From Cellvibrio sp. (GTDB taxonomy: Bacteria > Pseudomonadota > Gammaproteobacteria > Pseudomonadales > Cellvibrionaceae), in assembly GCA_016712405.1 (NCBI GenBank), contig JADJRD010000001.1, forward strand, positions 744,001 through 808,000: a DNA stretch of 64,000 nt, written 5' to 3'. The translations under genes and the position numbers were made by a program. Below, piece after piece: positions 27,392-35,905 of this stretch. Each line of letters starts with the position of its first letter. Within the stretch, counting starts at the first letter, position 1. The notes below the pieces were generated by a model, which did not search any database, was not told where the DNA came from, and saw only the letters and a list, made by a program, of their open reading frames with translations.

Positions 27392-27482
27392 AGCCGATCT
27401 GGTATTTGACAATATTAAACTCATTGACAATATGGCTGCGAACAAGCTTATGTCACAACAAGATCAACTCATCAGTTTTTAA
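27342..27482 (+). pseudogene. tusC: C-terminal remnant of TusC
   Basis: In the frame next to tusD, about 46 codons read ENIYCLADSLTQRGL and DKADLVFDNIKLID, ending in QQDQLISF. This matches the last third of TusC/DsrF, which normally ends in a similar QQD-L-F. The first 70-75 residues are missing and no start is available. It lies between tusD and tusB, where tusC belongs. Confidence 0.75.
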
Positions 27483-27484
27483 TT

Positions 27485-27793
27485 ATGTCCATTCTACACA
27501 TAGTGAACAAATCACCTTTTCAAGACAGCACCATGAATAGCTGTTTAGCAATATGCTCAAATCAGGATTCGGTGATTTTGATTGAGGACGGCGTATTCGG
27601 AGCTCTTCTTACTTCACCCGTTGCATCAGATATCAAAAAACTCAGTGCTAGAGGCACCCGTTTTTATGCATTAACCAATGATGTTGTTGCTAGAGGCTTA
27701 ACCGAAAAATTATTACCCGACGTCAATTTGGTTAGCTATCAAGACTTTGTCAGCTTATCCATCGAGTGCAAACAAATCCAAAGTTGGTATTGA
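27485..27793 (+). CDS. tusB: Sulfur-relay subunit TusB (DsrH family)
   Basis: A 102-residue DsrH-like protein: LHIVNKSPF at the N-terminus, VILIEDGVFGAL, FYALTNDVVARGLTEKL and VSYQDFVSLSIECKQIQSWY at the end match TusB. It starts 2 bases after the tusC remnant stop. With TusC lost it cannot form the usual TusBCD hexamer unless a second copy exists. Confidence 0.9.
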   Translation: MSILHIVNKSPFQDSTMNSCLAICSNQDSVILIEDGVFGALLTSPVASDIKKLSARGTRFYALTNDVVARGLTEKLLPDVNLVSYQDFVSLSIECKQIQSWY

Positions 27794-27794
27794 C

Positions 27795-28115
27795 ATGCAA
27801 AATCAATTTCCTACTTTTGATACAGAAGGTTTTTTACAAGAATTGGAGCTTTGGACACCGGTAATTGCCGAGTCTATTGCATACCGAGAAAATATTTTTC
27901 TAACTGAGCAACATTGGGAAATTATTTATTTAGTAAGGAATTTTTATCAACAATTTGAGATCTCACCCGCCATGCGGCCACTGGTGAAATATGCTGGAAA
28001 TAATCTTGGTCTAGACAAAGGGAAAAGTATTTACTTGATGCAATTATTTCCACCAAGCCCTGCCAAGCTGGCAGCTAAAATAGCGGGCTTACCAAAACCC
28101 GCTAATTGCCTCTAA
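27795..28115 (+). CDS. tusE: Sulfurtransferase TusE (DsrC family)
   Basis: A 106-residue DsrC/TusE protein that takes sulfur from TusBCD and passes it to MnmA. FDTEGFLQELELWTPVIAESIA, LTEQHWEIIYLVRNFY and the C-terminal PKPANCL with the penultimate active cysteine are diagnostic. A single C-terminal cysteine with no second upstream cysteine fits TusE better than dissimilatory DsrC. It begins 1 base after the tusB stop. Confidence 0.93.
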   Translation: MQNQFPTFDTEGFLQELELWTPVIAESIAYRENIFLTEQHWEIIYLVRNFYQQFEISPAMRPLVKYAGNNLGLDKGKSIYLMQLFPPSPAKLAAKIAGLPKPANCL

Positions 28116-28118
28116 AGA

Positions 28119-28460
28119 TCATGCACCCTCAATAGATTTGATGGTGCCTTTTGGAAGCACCGCATGAACAGCAATTTTCTGGAATTTTAATTCCACATTA
28201 TTACCTGTCTCTATAACAATATAAGTGTCATCAACTTTTACTACACGACCAATGATCCCACTAGTCATTGCTACCTCATCGCCTTTGGCTAAAGCAGACA
28301 TCAAGTTTTGGTGTTCTTTTTGACGTTTACGCTGTGGACGGATAATCAAAAAATACATAACAACAAACATCAAACCTAACATTACAAAAAACGATGTTGT
28401 ACTTTGTGCCTGCGGTGCAGCTGCTGTTGTTTGAGCTATAGCGGAAGGAATTAAACTCAT
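28119..28460 (-). CDS. yajC: Sec translocon accessory protein YajC
   Basis: A 113-residue single-pass membrane protein, a partner of SecDF. One span (about 23-42, FFVMLGLMFVVMYFLIIRP) is followed by RPQRKRQKEHQNLMSALAKGDEV and the small beta domain (VVKVDDTYIVIETG). The ATG at 28460 has an AGAGGTGA site. It is unusual in standing alone: the normal tgt-yajC-secD-secF order is absent, with an AraC-type gene upstream and tusE converging downstream. Confidence 0.92.
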   Translation of the reverse strand: MSLIPSAIAQTTAAAPQAQSTTSFFVMLGLMFVVMYFLIIRPQRKRQKEHQNLMSALAKGDEVAMTSGIIGRVVKVDDTYIVIETGNNVELKFQKIAVHAVLPKGTIKSIEGA

Positions 28461-28562
28461 GAGTTCACCTCTGTTGAAAAAAGCGCAACTCTACCTGTTT
28501 TATAAGGGCGAGGCAACGAAAGGAAAGATAAAAAAATCCCTGCATTTTGCAGGGATTTATAC

Positions 28563-29006
28563 TCACGCATAATCGCGGAAAAGTTTACGAAACAAACTCG
28601 GTGATAACCCCGTCCAGCGCTTAAAGGCATTAGTGAAACTGGTTCTGTCGGAGAAGTCCAACGCTTTGGATACTGAATCAACACTCATATGATCATCAAT
28701 CAAAAATTTGATGGCGTAATGAAAGCGCACAGAATCACGAAGCTGTGCAAAATTAGCACTCTGCTCTTGTAATCGACGCTGTAATGTACGCCTGGTTAAG
28801 CGCACATCTCCCGCTATATCATCAACAGACAAGGGGCGTTGGCCGACCCTTTGCACCAAGGCGTCAACAATTCGATTGGCTACACCATCAACCTTGGGAA
28901 TCTCTGCCAGTGTCAGATATTGCTCATAAGACTTGACGTGACCCGGATCAAAATTTTCTTCACTTCCGTCAGAATCAAGACGATATTTCCGCTGTAATTG
29001 GATCAT
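28563..29006 (-). CDS. Small AraC-type HTH protein
   Basis: A 147-residue protein whose C-terminal 100 residues are an AraC/XylS DNA-binding domain: LSVDDIAGDVRLTRRTLQRRL for the first HTH and SVDSVSKALDFSDRTSFTNAFKRWTG for the second, ending LSPSLFRKLF. The N-terminal sensing domain of AraC regulators is nearly absent. The ATG at 29006 has a GGAGA site, so it looks like a genuine short protein, perhaps the surviving part of a longer regulator. Confidence 0.8.
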   Translation of the reverse strand: MIQLQRKYRLDSDGSEENFDPGHVKSYEQYLTLAEIPKVDGVANRIVDALVQRVGQRPLSVDDIAGDVRLTRRTLQRRLQEQSANFAQLRDSVRFHYAIKFLIDDHMSVDSVSKALDFSDRTSFTNAFKRWTGLSPSLFRKLFRDYA

Positions 29007-29205
29007 TGAGGCGTCTCCTTTGCCAGCTAAGGCGCTGTTAAAGTTTAGGATTATTGAATAATCACTTTTTTTGACCCATCCGTGTCACACAAACTCTCTA
29101 GACAAGTGGGATTATAGACCAAGATTTTAACTAGCCAAGGCGAAGTCGATCACTTTTCAATCATAAATTAAATTTTTTATCGCACATAATTATAAAAAAG
29201 TAGAT

Positions 29206-29679
29206 TTAAATGCCAGACTGAAGAATTCTGAGCAAATCTTGATCATGTGTTTTGGTGTTTACCTTATCAAGAATATGACGGAGCCGCCCTTCTTTATCTA
29301 TGATAAAGCTGGTTCGCACAATCCCCATAAACTCCTTTCCCATGAATTGCTTTAATGACCAAACGCCATACTTATCGGCAATTGCATGATCTTCATCAGA
29401 CAACAAGTCAAAATTCAAACTCTGCTTTTGAATAAATTTAGTTAATTTTGCAGGCGCATCAGGACTCACTCCTAATACCACTGTATCCATATTTTTAAAC
29501 TCAACAAATGCATCCCGAATGCCACAGGCTTGGGTTGTGCAACCAGGCGTCGATGCTTTGGGATAAAAATACAGCACCACATTCTTTTTACCTTTGAAAT
29601 CCTTCAGGCATACAAGTTTTTCATCTTGGTTCTTGAGTGAAAATGCCGGAGCAATATTACCGATTTTAGGAAAGGTCAT
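29206..29679 (-). CDS. bcp: Thioredoxin-dependent peroxiredoxin Bcp
   Basis: A 157-residue peroxiredoxin that reduces hydrogen peroxide and organic hydroperoxides. VVLYFYPKASTPGCTTQACGIRD contains the peroxidatic Cys (about 46) and, five residues on, the resolving Cys, as in atypical 2-Cys Bcp enzymes. The Thr and Arg of the active site are present (Arg in VRTSFIID). The ATG at 29679 follows TGGAG. It lies 27 bases after the GGDEF gene. Confidence 0.93.
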   Translation of the reverse strand: MTFPKIGNIAPAFSLKNQDEKLVCLKDFKGKKNVVLYFYPKASTPGCTTQACGIRDAFVEFKNMDTVVLGVSPDAPAKLTKFIQKQSLNFDLLSDEDHAIADKYGVWSLKQFMGKEFMGIVRTSFIIDKEGRLRHILDKVNTKTHDQDLLRILQSGI

Positions 29680-29706
29680 TGATGACTCCACAATTAAACA
29701 ATCTCA

Positions 29707-30402
29707 TTATTCTCTCTCGGAAAATGCATTAAACAATGCGTCTTTTTCATCAGGCGTGACGTTAGTGGCAACCACGACATCAACACTTAAATCTGGATGC
29801 ATTACTCTATTTCGACCAAGATGCTTTGCCTGATAGAGCCAAGCATCCACCCGCTCAATAAAACCTTCAAGACTATCAGTATGATTTGCCCTGTATTCAT
29901 CCACGCCTAGACTAGCAGTGATACTAATATCTTCCGTTGTTATTCGTAAACAAGTGTCTTCAATTACTTCACGAATACGATTGGCAACATAAATTGATTG
30001 CCGCAAGTCGGTATTGGGTAATATAACAACAAATTCTTCACCACCAAAACGACAAGCTATATCTAATTTTCGAATTGTTTGATGAATCAATTTAGCAATA
30101 TGAATCAATGCTTGATTGCCGACCTCATGCCCCCATTGATCGTTAAATTTTTTAAAATGATCTATATCGATCATTATCATTGACATAGGCTGCAACGAAC
30201 GCTGTGCACGCTCCATCTCTCTGGGTAAAACATCTGCAAAAAAACGATAATTATACAGTCCCGTTAAAGCATCCGTTTGAGCTTGCTCCTGTAAAATTGA
30301 CACTTCGGTTTGCAATTGATCGATCAAATTTTTATACAGGCATAATTCGCCTGATGCACAAACACCCGAAAACTTCTCTAGAATTTGCAATTTTTTTGTC
30401 AT
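29707..30402 (-). CDS. Diguanylate cyclase (GGDEF) without sensor domain
   Basis: A 231-residue cytoplasmic protein that makes cyclic di-GMP. A short N-terminal helical segment (about 15-45) leads to the GGDEF domain: DALTGLYNYRFF, MIDIDHFKKFND, and the active-site CRFGGEEF. RKLD five residues before GGEEF is a product-inhibition I-site. The start at 30402 overlaps the 3' end of the agmatine-deiminase-like gene, so they are co-transcribed and perhaps translationally coupled. It is the last gene of a four-gene operon. Confidence 0.9.
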   Translation of the reverse strand: MTKKLQILEKFSGVCASGELCLYKNLIDQLQTEVSILQEQAQTDALTGLYNYRFFADVLPREMERAQRSLQPMSMIMIDIDHFKKFNDQWGHEVGNQALIHIAKLIHQTIRKLDIACRFGGEEFVVILPNTDLRQSIYVANRIREVIEDTCLRITTEDISITASLGVDEYRANHTDSLEGFIERVDAWLYQAKHLGRNRVMHPDLSVDVVVATNVTPDEKDALFNAFSERE

Positions 30403-30430
30403 AGCAATACCAGCTAGCGTTTTTCCTAAA

Positions 30431-31414
30431 TTACAAAGGTTCCAATACACCTTCGGCTACAGACAGTGTGATTTTCAACAAACTCGATTTTATTCCAGTC
30501 AGCACCATACTCGGAAATCCAAGGATTTCAAAACCGGGAAATACCTGAGAAAGAATTTCCATCGCATCCTCATCGCTAGGCACATCGAAAAGTGGAACTA
30601 ACACCGCCTCATTGACGACTATAAACTGTGAATAATCTACTAAACACTCCACACCATTATCATCTTCAATCACACCGCCCCAAGGTAATGGAATTAAATT
30701 CATAGGCTGTTTCAATTTATCCATTTGCAGACTCAAATTATCCTTTTCTTTTTTAAACAATTCATAATATTCACTTTGAGAATCATCACATGCCAAATAC
30801 AAACATTGGTTACCAGGGACAACCCTAGCAAAGGTGTGGTCACCACAGGCATCAACCCAAACAATTTGTTCATGAGAAAATTTTTCACGAATATAATGCT
30901 GTATTTCAGCCTTAGAATAATTGGCATTTTTTAAAGTCAATGCTGCAAGATTCACCACCAGATTTTGCAGGCCATCAGACTCCATATCCGCACTTGATAA
31001 TTGAATATCAGACTTCTGTAACTTTGCAAAAGGAAATGCTTGCTGAGTATAGAGCGATTCAATTATTGGGTGCTGTCTATTTAAAATAACAAAATCTGAA
31101 TTGGCCTCAACGAGGATCGACCCTTCGTTTCCGATACCAATTGAAGATGATGGAACCTGATAAAAATAAACATATTCAACAGGAACCTCCATTAGAATTA
31201 AACGCTCTCTCAAATCAGCAAACTCATGGGAATCTGTAGCGATAATAACATCCACATAATCAATTAAGACGGTTACTAATGCTTCGTATAATTCTTGAAG
31301 ATCCTCAGTTTTCTCAAGCATTTGTTGATTTGGCCAATTCAAGACAACTGCGTCCCTTGGCTCCCAAGATGCCGGAAGGCGATAAGTATTAGGTTTCATC
31401 ACAATATTATTCAT
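30431..31414 (-). CDS. Agmatine-deiminase-fold pseudoenzyme
   Basis: A 327-residue protein clearly of the agmatine deiminase/PAD_porph family by overall pattern: YRLPASWEPRDAVVLNWPN at the start, YSKAEIQHYIREKF, DDSQSEYYELFKKEK, LIPLPWGGVIEDDNG and QFIVVNEAVLVPLFDVPSDED. Every catalytic motif is altered: the RD-GP aspartate segment reads SSSIGIGNEG, the GG-I-DG segment reads SSADMESDG, the D-HID histidine segment reads ACGDHTFAR, and the C-terminal HGS-HC cysteine segment reads IKSSLLKIT. It should be inactive and may bind a guanidino ligand. The start at 31414 overlaps the preceding stop. Confidence 0.8.
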   Translation of the reverse strand: MNNIVMKPNTYRLPASWEPRDAVVLNWPNQQMLEKTEDLQELYEALVTVLIDYVDVIIATDSHEFADLRERLILMEVPVEYVYFYQVPSSSIGIGNEGSILVEANSDFVILNRQHPIIESLYTQQAFPFAKLQKSDIQLSSADMESDGLQNLVVNLAALTLKNANYSKAEIQHYIREKFSHEQIVWVDACGDHTFARVVPGNQCLYLACDDSQSEYYELFKKEKDNLSLQMDKLKQPMNLIPLPWGGVIEDDNGVECLVDYSQFIVVNEAVLVPLFDVPSDEDAMEILSQVFPGFEILGFPSMVLTGIKSSLLKITLSVAEGVLEPL

Positions 31415-31898
31415 CAATTTTTTTCTTAATGGTTTCACTAGCGGGCAATAAATGTATTTTTTTTGAAGAAGTATTTTTTTTCAAAATTCGCTCATTGATG
31501 TCGGTCTCACTGGATACAACCTTGGAAATAACGCCTTTGGTTTCAATGCCATCTTTTACAGTGGTAAGTTCTACATGGATATAAAATCGACCCTGTTGGC
31601 TCACACTCATTTGTACAGGAATACTCAAAATACTCTCTGTAGCATTATAGGGTGACGACTGATCAAGCGCTTTCAGAAACAATCCATTAGAAGAGTAAAT
31701 AACATAATCCAAAATTTTTGCTGAAGAGTGAATCTTAATATTGGCAGTGTGAAGCTGACCTTGAACTATACGAATGATATCCCTATCCATAAAAAACGCT
31801 TCGACTCGCGGCTTACCAACAGAGTGCTTGGGACTCGAAGAATCAGCTACAGAGATGGTTGCCAGCAGGAGCATAATCAGAAGCATCAGGTATTTCAT
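31407..31898 (-). CDS. Secreted protein of unknown function
   Basis: A 163-residue protein with a signal peptide (about 1-18, ending ISVA) and a mainly beta-strand body (FYIHVELTTVKDG, VISKVVSSETD) with a basic Lys-rich C-terminus. No family recognised. It lies 5 bases after the HEXXH lipoprotein gene and overlaps the next gene, so its role should be linked to those neighbours. Confidence 0.75.
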   Translation of the reverse strand: MKYLMLLIMLLLATISVADSSSPKHSVGKPRVEAFFMDRDIIRIVQGQLHTANIKIHSSAKILDYVIYSSNGLFLKALDQSSPYNATESILSIPVQMSVSQQGRFYIHVELTTVKDGIETKGVISKVVSSETDINERILKKNTSSKKIHLLPASETIKKKIDE

Positions 31899-31903
31899 AT
31901 TGG

Positions 31904-33562
31904 CTACTCCATGCTCAGTGTAAGATTAAAACAATGAGTGATATTACCACCGACGGAATCATTCAAAACTTTAGCTTCTGCGAGTGTAAGCACATAAGTA
32001 TCACTAGTTAACAACCGCTGCATAACTTCCAGGTCAGGCAGGGATGATAAACCGGATTGGATCAGTTTACCCGATGAATACAAATAAATATCCGGATCGG
32101 TATTACTGCTGCCCATAGCGTTCATAACTTGAATCCGGTAATTACCCAATCGACTGATGGGAATTTTAACAAATTGATAATTCGACAACCGATTGAATGA
32201 ACCAAAACGATTGCTACTACACAAGGTTAAATTTGGATTTGACAAGGATAAGGTTTTGTAAATCGGCAAATTTTCTGAATAGCCACCGGCATTGGTTTCA
32301 CCCTCACCATATGCACCTATAGAAAATATATTTTGCTCAGCCAACAACACAGACCAAGTATTAAACGAAGCAGGTGCTTCCACTTGAAGTTTTTCTGAAA
32401 AAAGATGAATTGAGGAAAACCCTGGATGAATTTTATAGTCCTGTCGAGTAAAAGTTGCCAGCAAATCATGAAAACTTTTTTCTGTACGGTTGTCCGCACT
32501 CAAATGATAATTAAATAGTATTGATCCAATTGACGCCTGCGAATACCAACCTCTCAAGCTATGTGATTTTTCTGCCATATTGATATAGAACCCTGAAGAT
32601 TGACTTCGCCCCAGAGCATCTTTATAAAAGGCATCATCCAGAATAATTGCAGAAAATGCATTGGCTAAACCTTCTGAAAAAGCCAACCTCATATCCAATT
32701 TTTGATTAGAATCGTGATCACCACCAATACTATCCGAGCGCGAGATAGTATTTTCAAGATAATGCGTCCACTCATGCAAAATGACATGTGAATCATATTC
32801 ATCGGTATCCACATCCGCGTCACCCAAGAGATAAATACCTTCTGACGAGAAATAGCTGGTTCCTATTTCACCTAGAGTAATATCCCCTTCGGCAGATGTA
32901 TTTTTTACACTCCAAAAAAAATGAAGCTCAGGTAAAGTGCCTGAAAATCCCGACATTCGTAATTTTTGTATGCCAATATAGACAGAATCCAAAATTGCGA
33001 ATGGCGCCGCACTACGAGCATCAGAGTAACTAACACCATTCCATCCAGATGAGATATGAAGATCACGAACCTCGGTCACAGTTTCAATAGCCGCGAGCGA
33101 ACCTTGAACAGCGTAAAGTGAATTTGTTTCAGTATTATCGCGAACCGAAACATTCCAAGCACCAAAATTATTTAACAGTTGCGCCTTCACTCGCAATTGA
33201 ACTTGTTGATTGAGCGAGCTATTAAATTCATATTCGCCATCATCATTAGTAATTTGACTGCTGATAAGATTGCCGGACGCATCCAACAACTCAATCACAA
33301 GCCCCCTAACAGGTTTGCGCTGAATATTGTTGTAATCCAATCCAAGATTGTTGGTTTTATGCGGAACATCATCATAAGTAATGACACCAGATAAAAGAGC
33401 AGAAGCTGCCACGCTTGATGTAGCAAAACTGGATGCGATTGAACTAGATGAGACACCAACCGAAGCCGAAGATGTAGAGGAACTTGAGCCATTTCCGCCA
33501 CTACAAGCAGCTAGCAAGCACAGACTTAGCAAAGCAAGACCCAGCTGAACAAACGCTTTCAT
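31904..33562 (-). CDS. Putative zinc metalloprotease lipoprotein
   Basis: A 552-residue lipoprotein: signal with lipobox LLAAC (Cys at about 20), a Ser-rich linker (to about 55), a carboxypeptidase-regulatory-like beta domain (about 60-150, VRGLVIELLDASGNLISSQITNDDGEYEF), then a protease-like domain with ILHEWTHYLE (HEXXH at residues 263-267) and a downstream FSEGLANAF that could supply the third zinc ligand, as in gluzincins. The C-terminal part (about 440-552) is beta-rich. The specific peptidase family is not recognised. It heads the operon 33562-29707. Confidence 0.75.
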   Translation of the reverse strand: MKAFVQLGLALLSLCLLAACSGGNGSSSSTSSASVGVSSSSIASSFATSSVAASALLSGVITYDDVPHKTNNLGLDYNNIQRKPVRGLVIELLDASGNLISSQITNDDGEYEFNSSLNQQVQLRVKAQLLNNFGAWNVSVRDNTETNSLYAVQGSLAAIETVTEVRDLHISSGWNGVSYSDARSAAPFAILDSVYIGIQKLRMSGFSGTLPELHFFWSVKNTSAEGDITLGEIGTSYFSSEGIYLLGDADVDTDEYDSHVILHEWTHYLENTISRSDSIGGDHDSNQKLDMRLAFSEGLANAFSAIILDDAFYKDALGRSQSSGFYINMAEKSHSLRGWYSQASIGSILFNYHLSADNRTEKSFHDLLATFTRQDYKIHPGFSSIHLFSEKLQVEAPASFNTWSVLLAEQNIFSIGAYGEGETNAGGYSENLPIYKTLSLSNPNLTLCSSNRFGSFNRLSNYQFVKIPISRLGNYRIQVMNAMGSSNTDPDIYLYSSGKLIQSGLSSLPDLEVMQRLLTSDTYVLTLAEAKVLNDSVGGNITHCFNLTLSME

Positions 33563-33687
33563 TCTACAGACTCATTTTTTGTTAGTTCAAAGCATAGCCA
33601 ATCAATGGCAAATAATCGATAAAAAGGTTGTGGTCTCAGTAGGGACGAATATAATCCTGGACATTATCCGCAAAAGGGTTTTTATCT

Positions 33688-34170
33688 ATGCCCAGATTTT
33701 TACTACTCGTAATCCTTGCTGTCACCTTTCTCATCGTTTGGTCAAAGTACCAAAAAGGTGACCAAGCAACTAAAAGACGCATTCTTCTTCAATCCTTTAA
33801 ATATATTTTTTGGGGATTACTTCTTATTTTGGTAATGATGGGGCGTGTGCATTGGCTGAGTGGAATGATTGCAGCCGCCATTCCATTCATTCCTATGATT
33901 TATCAAAAATTGCTGGGAAAAATTCGTGGCGATAAATCCACCGAATCTGAAACACCTCAAGCATCATCCCCCTTAACGAATATTGAAGAGGCCATGGAAA
34001 TTCTTGGTCTTTCCGGTGATATAAAAAAAGGGGAAATAACAGAAGATCTAATTCTAGATGCTCACCGAAAATTAATTCAAAAATTACATCCGGACAGAGG
34101 CGGCAACGATTATCTGGCGGCAAAAATTAATCAAGCCAGGGATTTACTTCTGGCTCGAATTAATCAGTAG
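33688..34170 (+). CDS. Membrane-anchored J-domain protein
   Basis: A 160-residue protein with two N-terminal hydrophobic segments (about 3-18 and 37-52) and a C-terminal J domain (about 100-160) with the HPD motif in QKLHPDRGGNDYLAAKINQARD, required to stimulate DnaK ATPase. The GGNDYLAAKIN ending resembles the TIM14/Pam18-like group and DjlA-type relatives. It was presumably recruited to bring DnaK to the inner membrane. It converges on cmoM with an 11-base overlap of the 3' ends. Confidence 0.85.
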   Translation: MPRFLLLVILAVTFLIVWSKYQKGDQATKRRILLQSFKYIFWGLLLILVMMGRVHWLSGMIAAAIPFIPMIYQKLLGKIRGDKSTESETPQASSPLTNIEEAMEILGLSGDIKKGEITEDLILDAHRKLIQKLHPDRGGNDYLAAKINQARDLLLARINQ

Positions 34171-34966
34171 CCTGCATCAACAAATGAACATAGCGACCCA
34201 ACGAACGAAAAGGCTCTTGTTGGGATAAGTGTAACTCCAGTTTAATTAATTCTGCCGGTTCACGTTCGCGATGAGTTTCGTTAAAAATATAATCGTGAAA
34301 CACACGAATGCCGCTGTGACTTAATAAAGAAACCGGTTGATTAGCAACCCAATTCAACACCATTTCCGGTTTTAATGGATTAATCGGCGTTAAACTGCCG
34401 GTAGTACCGGCGTAATCCTGATTGATAATTTTTTTGAAGTTTGTACGCAAACAATTTTTATAAATTAGCGAATTCACGTTGTAAAAAATCAAACTCAGAT
34501 AAGCACCGGATTTGAGATATTTCATCAATATTGGCAATAACTCTTCGGGATCTTTCATCCATTCCATTACCGCATGACAAATCACAAAATCAAACTCTTG
34601 ATGATCAATATGTTTGGATAAATCTTGAATGGCACAATGGATTAATGTGACTTGAGATTCCAAACCCTCTTTTTTAATTTGCACTTCAGCCACTTTCAAC
34701 ATTTCAGCTGAAATATCGCAAATCACCAATTGATGCCCTGCCCTGGCCAGTTCCAGTGAAAATTGTCCTTGCCCTCCACCCGCATCCAGAATACGCCAGA
34801 CTTTATCTTGAGTTTCTGCAAAGGGTTTTATCGGCAAATACTCACCACAATCTCGCTGCAATACTGCCAAACGAATTTGTCCTTTAAGACCGCCATAAAT
34901 ATTTTTTTGAAAGCGTTCCGCTAAATCATCAAAATTGCGGTCCTGATTGGGAGACTGTTTTGCCAT
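34160..34966 (-). CDS. cmoM: tRNA 5-carboxymethoxyuridine methyltransferase CmoM
   Basis: A SAM-dependent methyltransferase of 268 residues that forms the methyl ester of cmo5U34 in tRNA. DRNFDDLAERFQKNIYGGLKGQIR is the characteristic N-terminus, ILDAGGGQGQFSLELA the SAM-binding motif I, and FDFVICHAVMEWMKDPEELL motif IV region. Homology to SmtA/CmoM is clear throughout. It is divergent from the GIY-YIG gene by 20 bases. Confidence 0.9.
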   Translation of the reverse strand: MAKQSPNQDRNFDDLAERFQKNIYGGLKGQIRLAVLQRDCGEYLPIKPFAETQDKVWRILDAGGGQGQFSLELARAGHQLVICDISAEMLKVAEVQIKKEGLESQVTLIHCAIQDLSKHIDHQEFDFVICHAVMEWMKDPEELLPILMKYLKSGAYLSLIFYNVNSLIYKNCLRTNFKKIINQDYAGTTGSLTPINPLKPEMVLNWVANQPVSLLSHSGIRVFHDYIFNETHREREPAELIKLELHLSQQEPFRSLGRYVHLLMQATD

Positions 34967-34986
34967 AGAACAATATACTGTGTGAT

Positions 34987-35310
34987 ATGAATGAAAAAAG
35001 CTGGTTTACTTACATTATTGCGACCGATGACGGACAACTTTATACCGGCATCACGACGAACATGACACGTCGGTGGCAACAACATTCAAGCGGCAAAGGC
35101 GCGCGTTATTTTCGCGGTCGACATCCGTTTTGTCTATGTTACTTGGAAATACACGAAAACCGTAGCTTGGCCAGCAAACGTGAAGCTTGGATCAAATCAC
35201 TCACACGTAAAGAAAAATGGGAATTGATAAACCAAGAATATTCGCAAATATTAGATTTGTTAAAAAGTCAGGAACTCCCCATCTATGACCCCCAAACGCC
35301 GTTTGTGTAG
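34987..35310 (+). CDS. GIY-YIG nuclease-superfamily protein (UPF0213/YhbQ type)
   Basis: A 107-residue protein made of a single GIY-YIG domain: WFTYIIATDDGQLYTGITTNMTRR gives the YII and YTG strands, followed by the conserved Arg and RYFRGRHPF. YhbQ has been reported to act on damaged DNA, but the function is not settled. It overlaps the next gene by 26 bases and starts a three-gene run with tapT-like and PreP-like genes. Confidence 0.88.
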   Translation: MNEKSWFTYIIATDDGQLYTGITTNMTRRWQQHSSGKGARYFRGRHPFCLCYLEIHENRSLASKREAWIKSLTRKEKWELINQEYSQILDLLKSQELPIYDPQTPFV

Positions 35311-35905
35311 CCAATGTCATCTGGCGATCAATAATTGCATTTGCCAACATGCCATTGCAGTTAACAATCCTGTTGAGCTATTGGTATTACAACACCCACA
35401 GGAAGCCAATGAAGTTAAGAATACAATTCGATTGCTCTCGCTTTGCGCAAAAAACATTCAAATCAAAATAGGTGAGGCCTTTTCAGATACTGAACTTTAT
35501 CAACTGATATATGCAGATCAGAAAATTCCTTTGTTGCTCTACCCACCAACACCAGAAGGCGAATCGCTGGGCATTCAGATTGCGCCTGAATTGCCGGATT
35601 TATCCAATCTTCCCATTGAACAAATCCGCTTAGTGATACTGGACGCAACTTGGAAAAAAAGCAGGAAAATGCTTTATCTTAATAACGAATTACAAAAACT
35701 ACCGCGTTTAGCTCTGGTTCAGATTCCACCCAGTATCTATGCGATCCGTAAAGCCCATAACAAAAACCAGCTGTCCAGTTTGGAAGCCTGTTGCTATGCT
35801 TGGCGACAACTGGAACAAACTCCGGAAGCTTACAGCCATTTATTGAAAGCTTTTGAGGGATTTGTGAATCAACAACGCCGATTTATCGAGAATTCTGCTG
35901 TATGA
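35285..35905 (+). CDS. DTW-domain protein, probable tRNA-uridine aminocarboxypropyltransferase
   Basis: A 206-residue DTW-domain protein; members such as TapT transfer the 3-amino-3-carboxypropyl group of SAM to tRNA uridine to make acp3U47. An N-terminal zinc-type cluster CSQCHLAINNCIC precedes ELLVLQHPQEANEVKNT, LLYPPTP, and the signature DATWKKSRKML (here DAT-W in place of DGTW), with IRKAHNKNQLSSLEA after it. It overlaps the next gene by 4 bases (ATGA), indicating coupling. Confidence 0.85.
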   Translation: MTPKRRLCSQCHLAINNCICQHAIAVNNPVELLVLQHPQEANEVKNTIRLLSLCAKNIQIKIGEAFSDTELYQLIYADQKIPLLLYPPTPEGESLGIQIAPELPDLSNLPIEQIRLVILDATWKKSRKMLYLNNELQKLPRLALVQIPPSIYAIRKAHNKNQLSSLEACCYAWRQLEQTPEAYSHLLKAFEGFVNQQRRFIENSAV

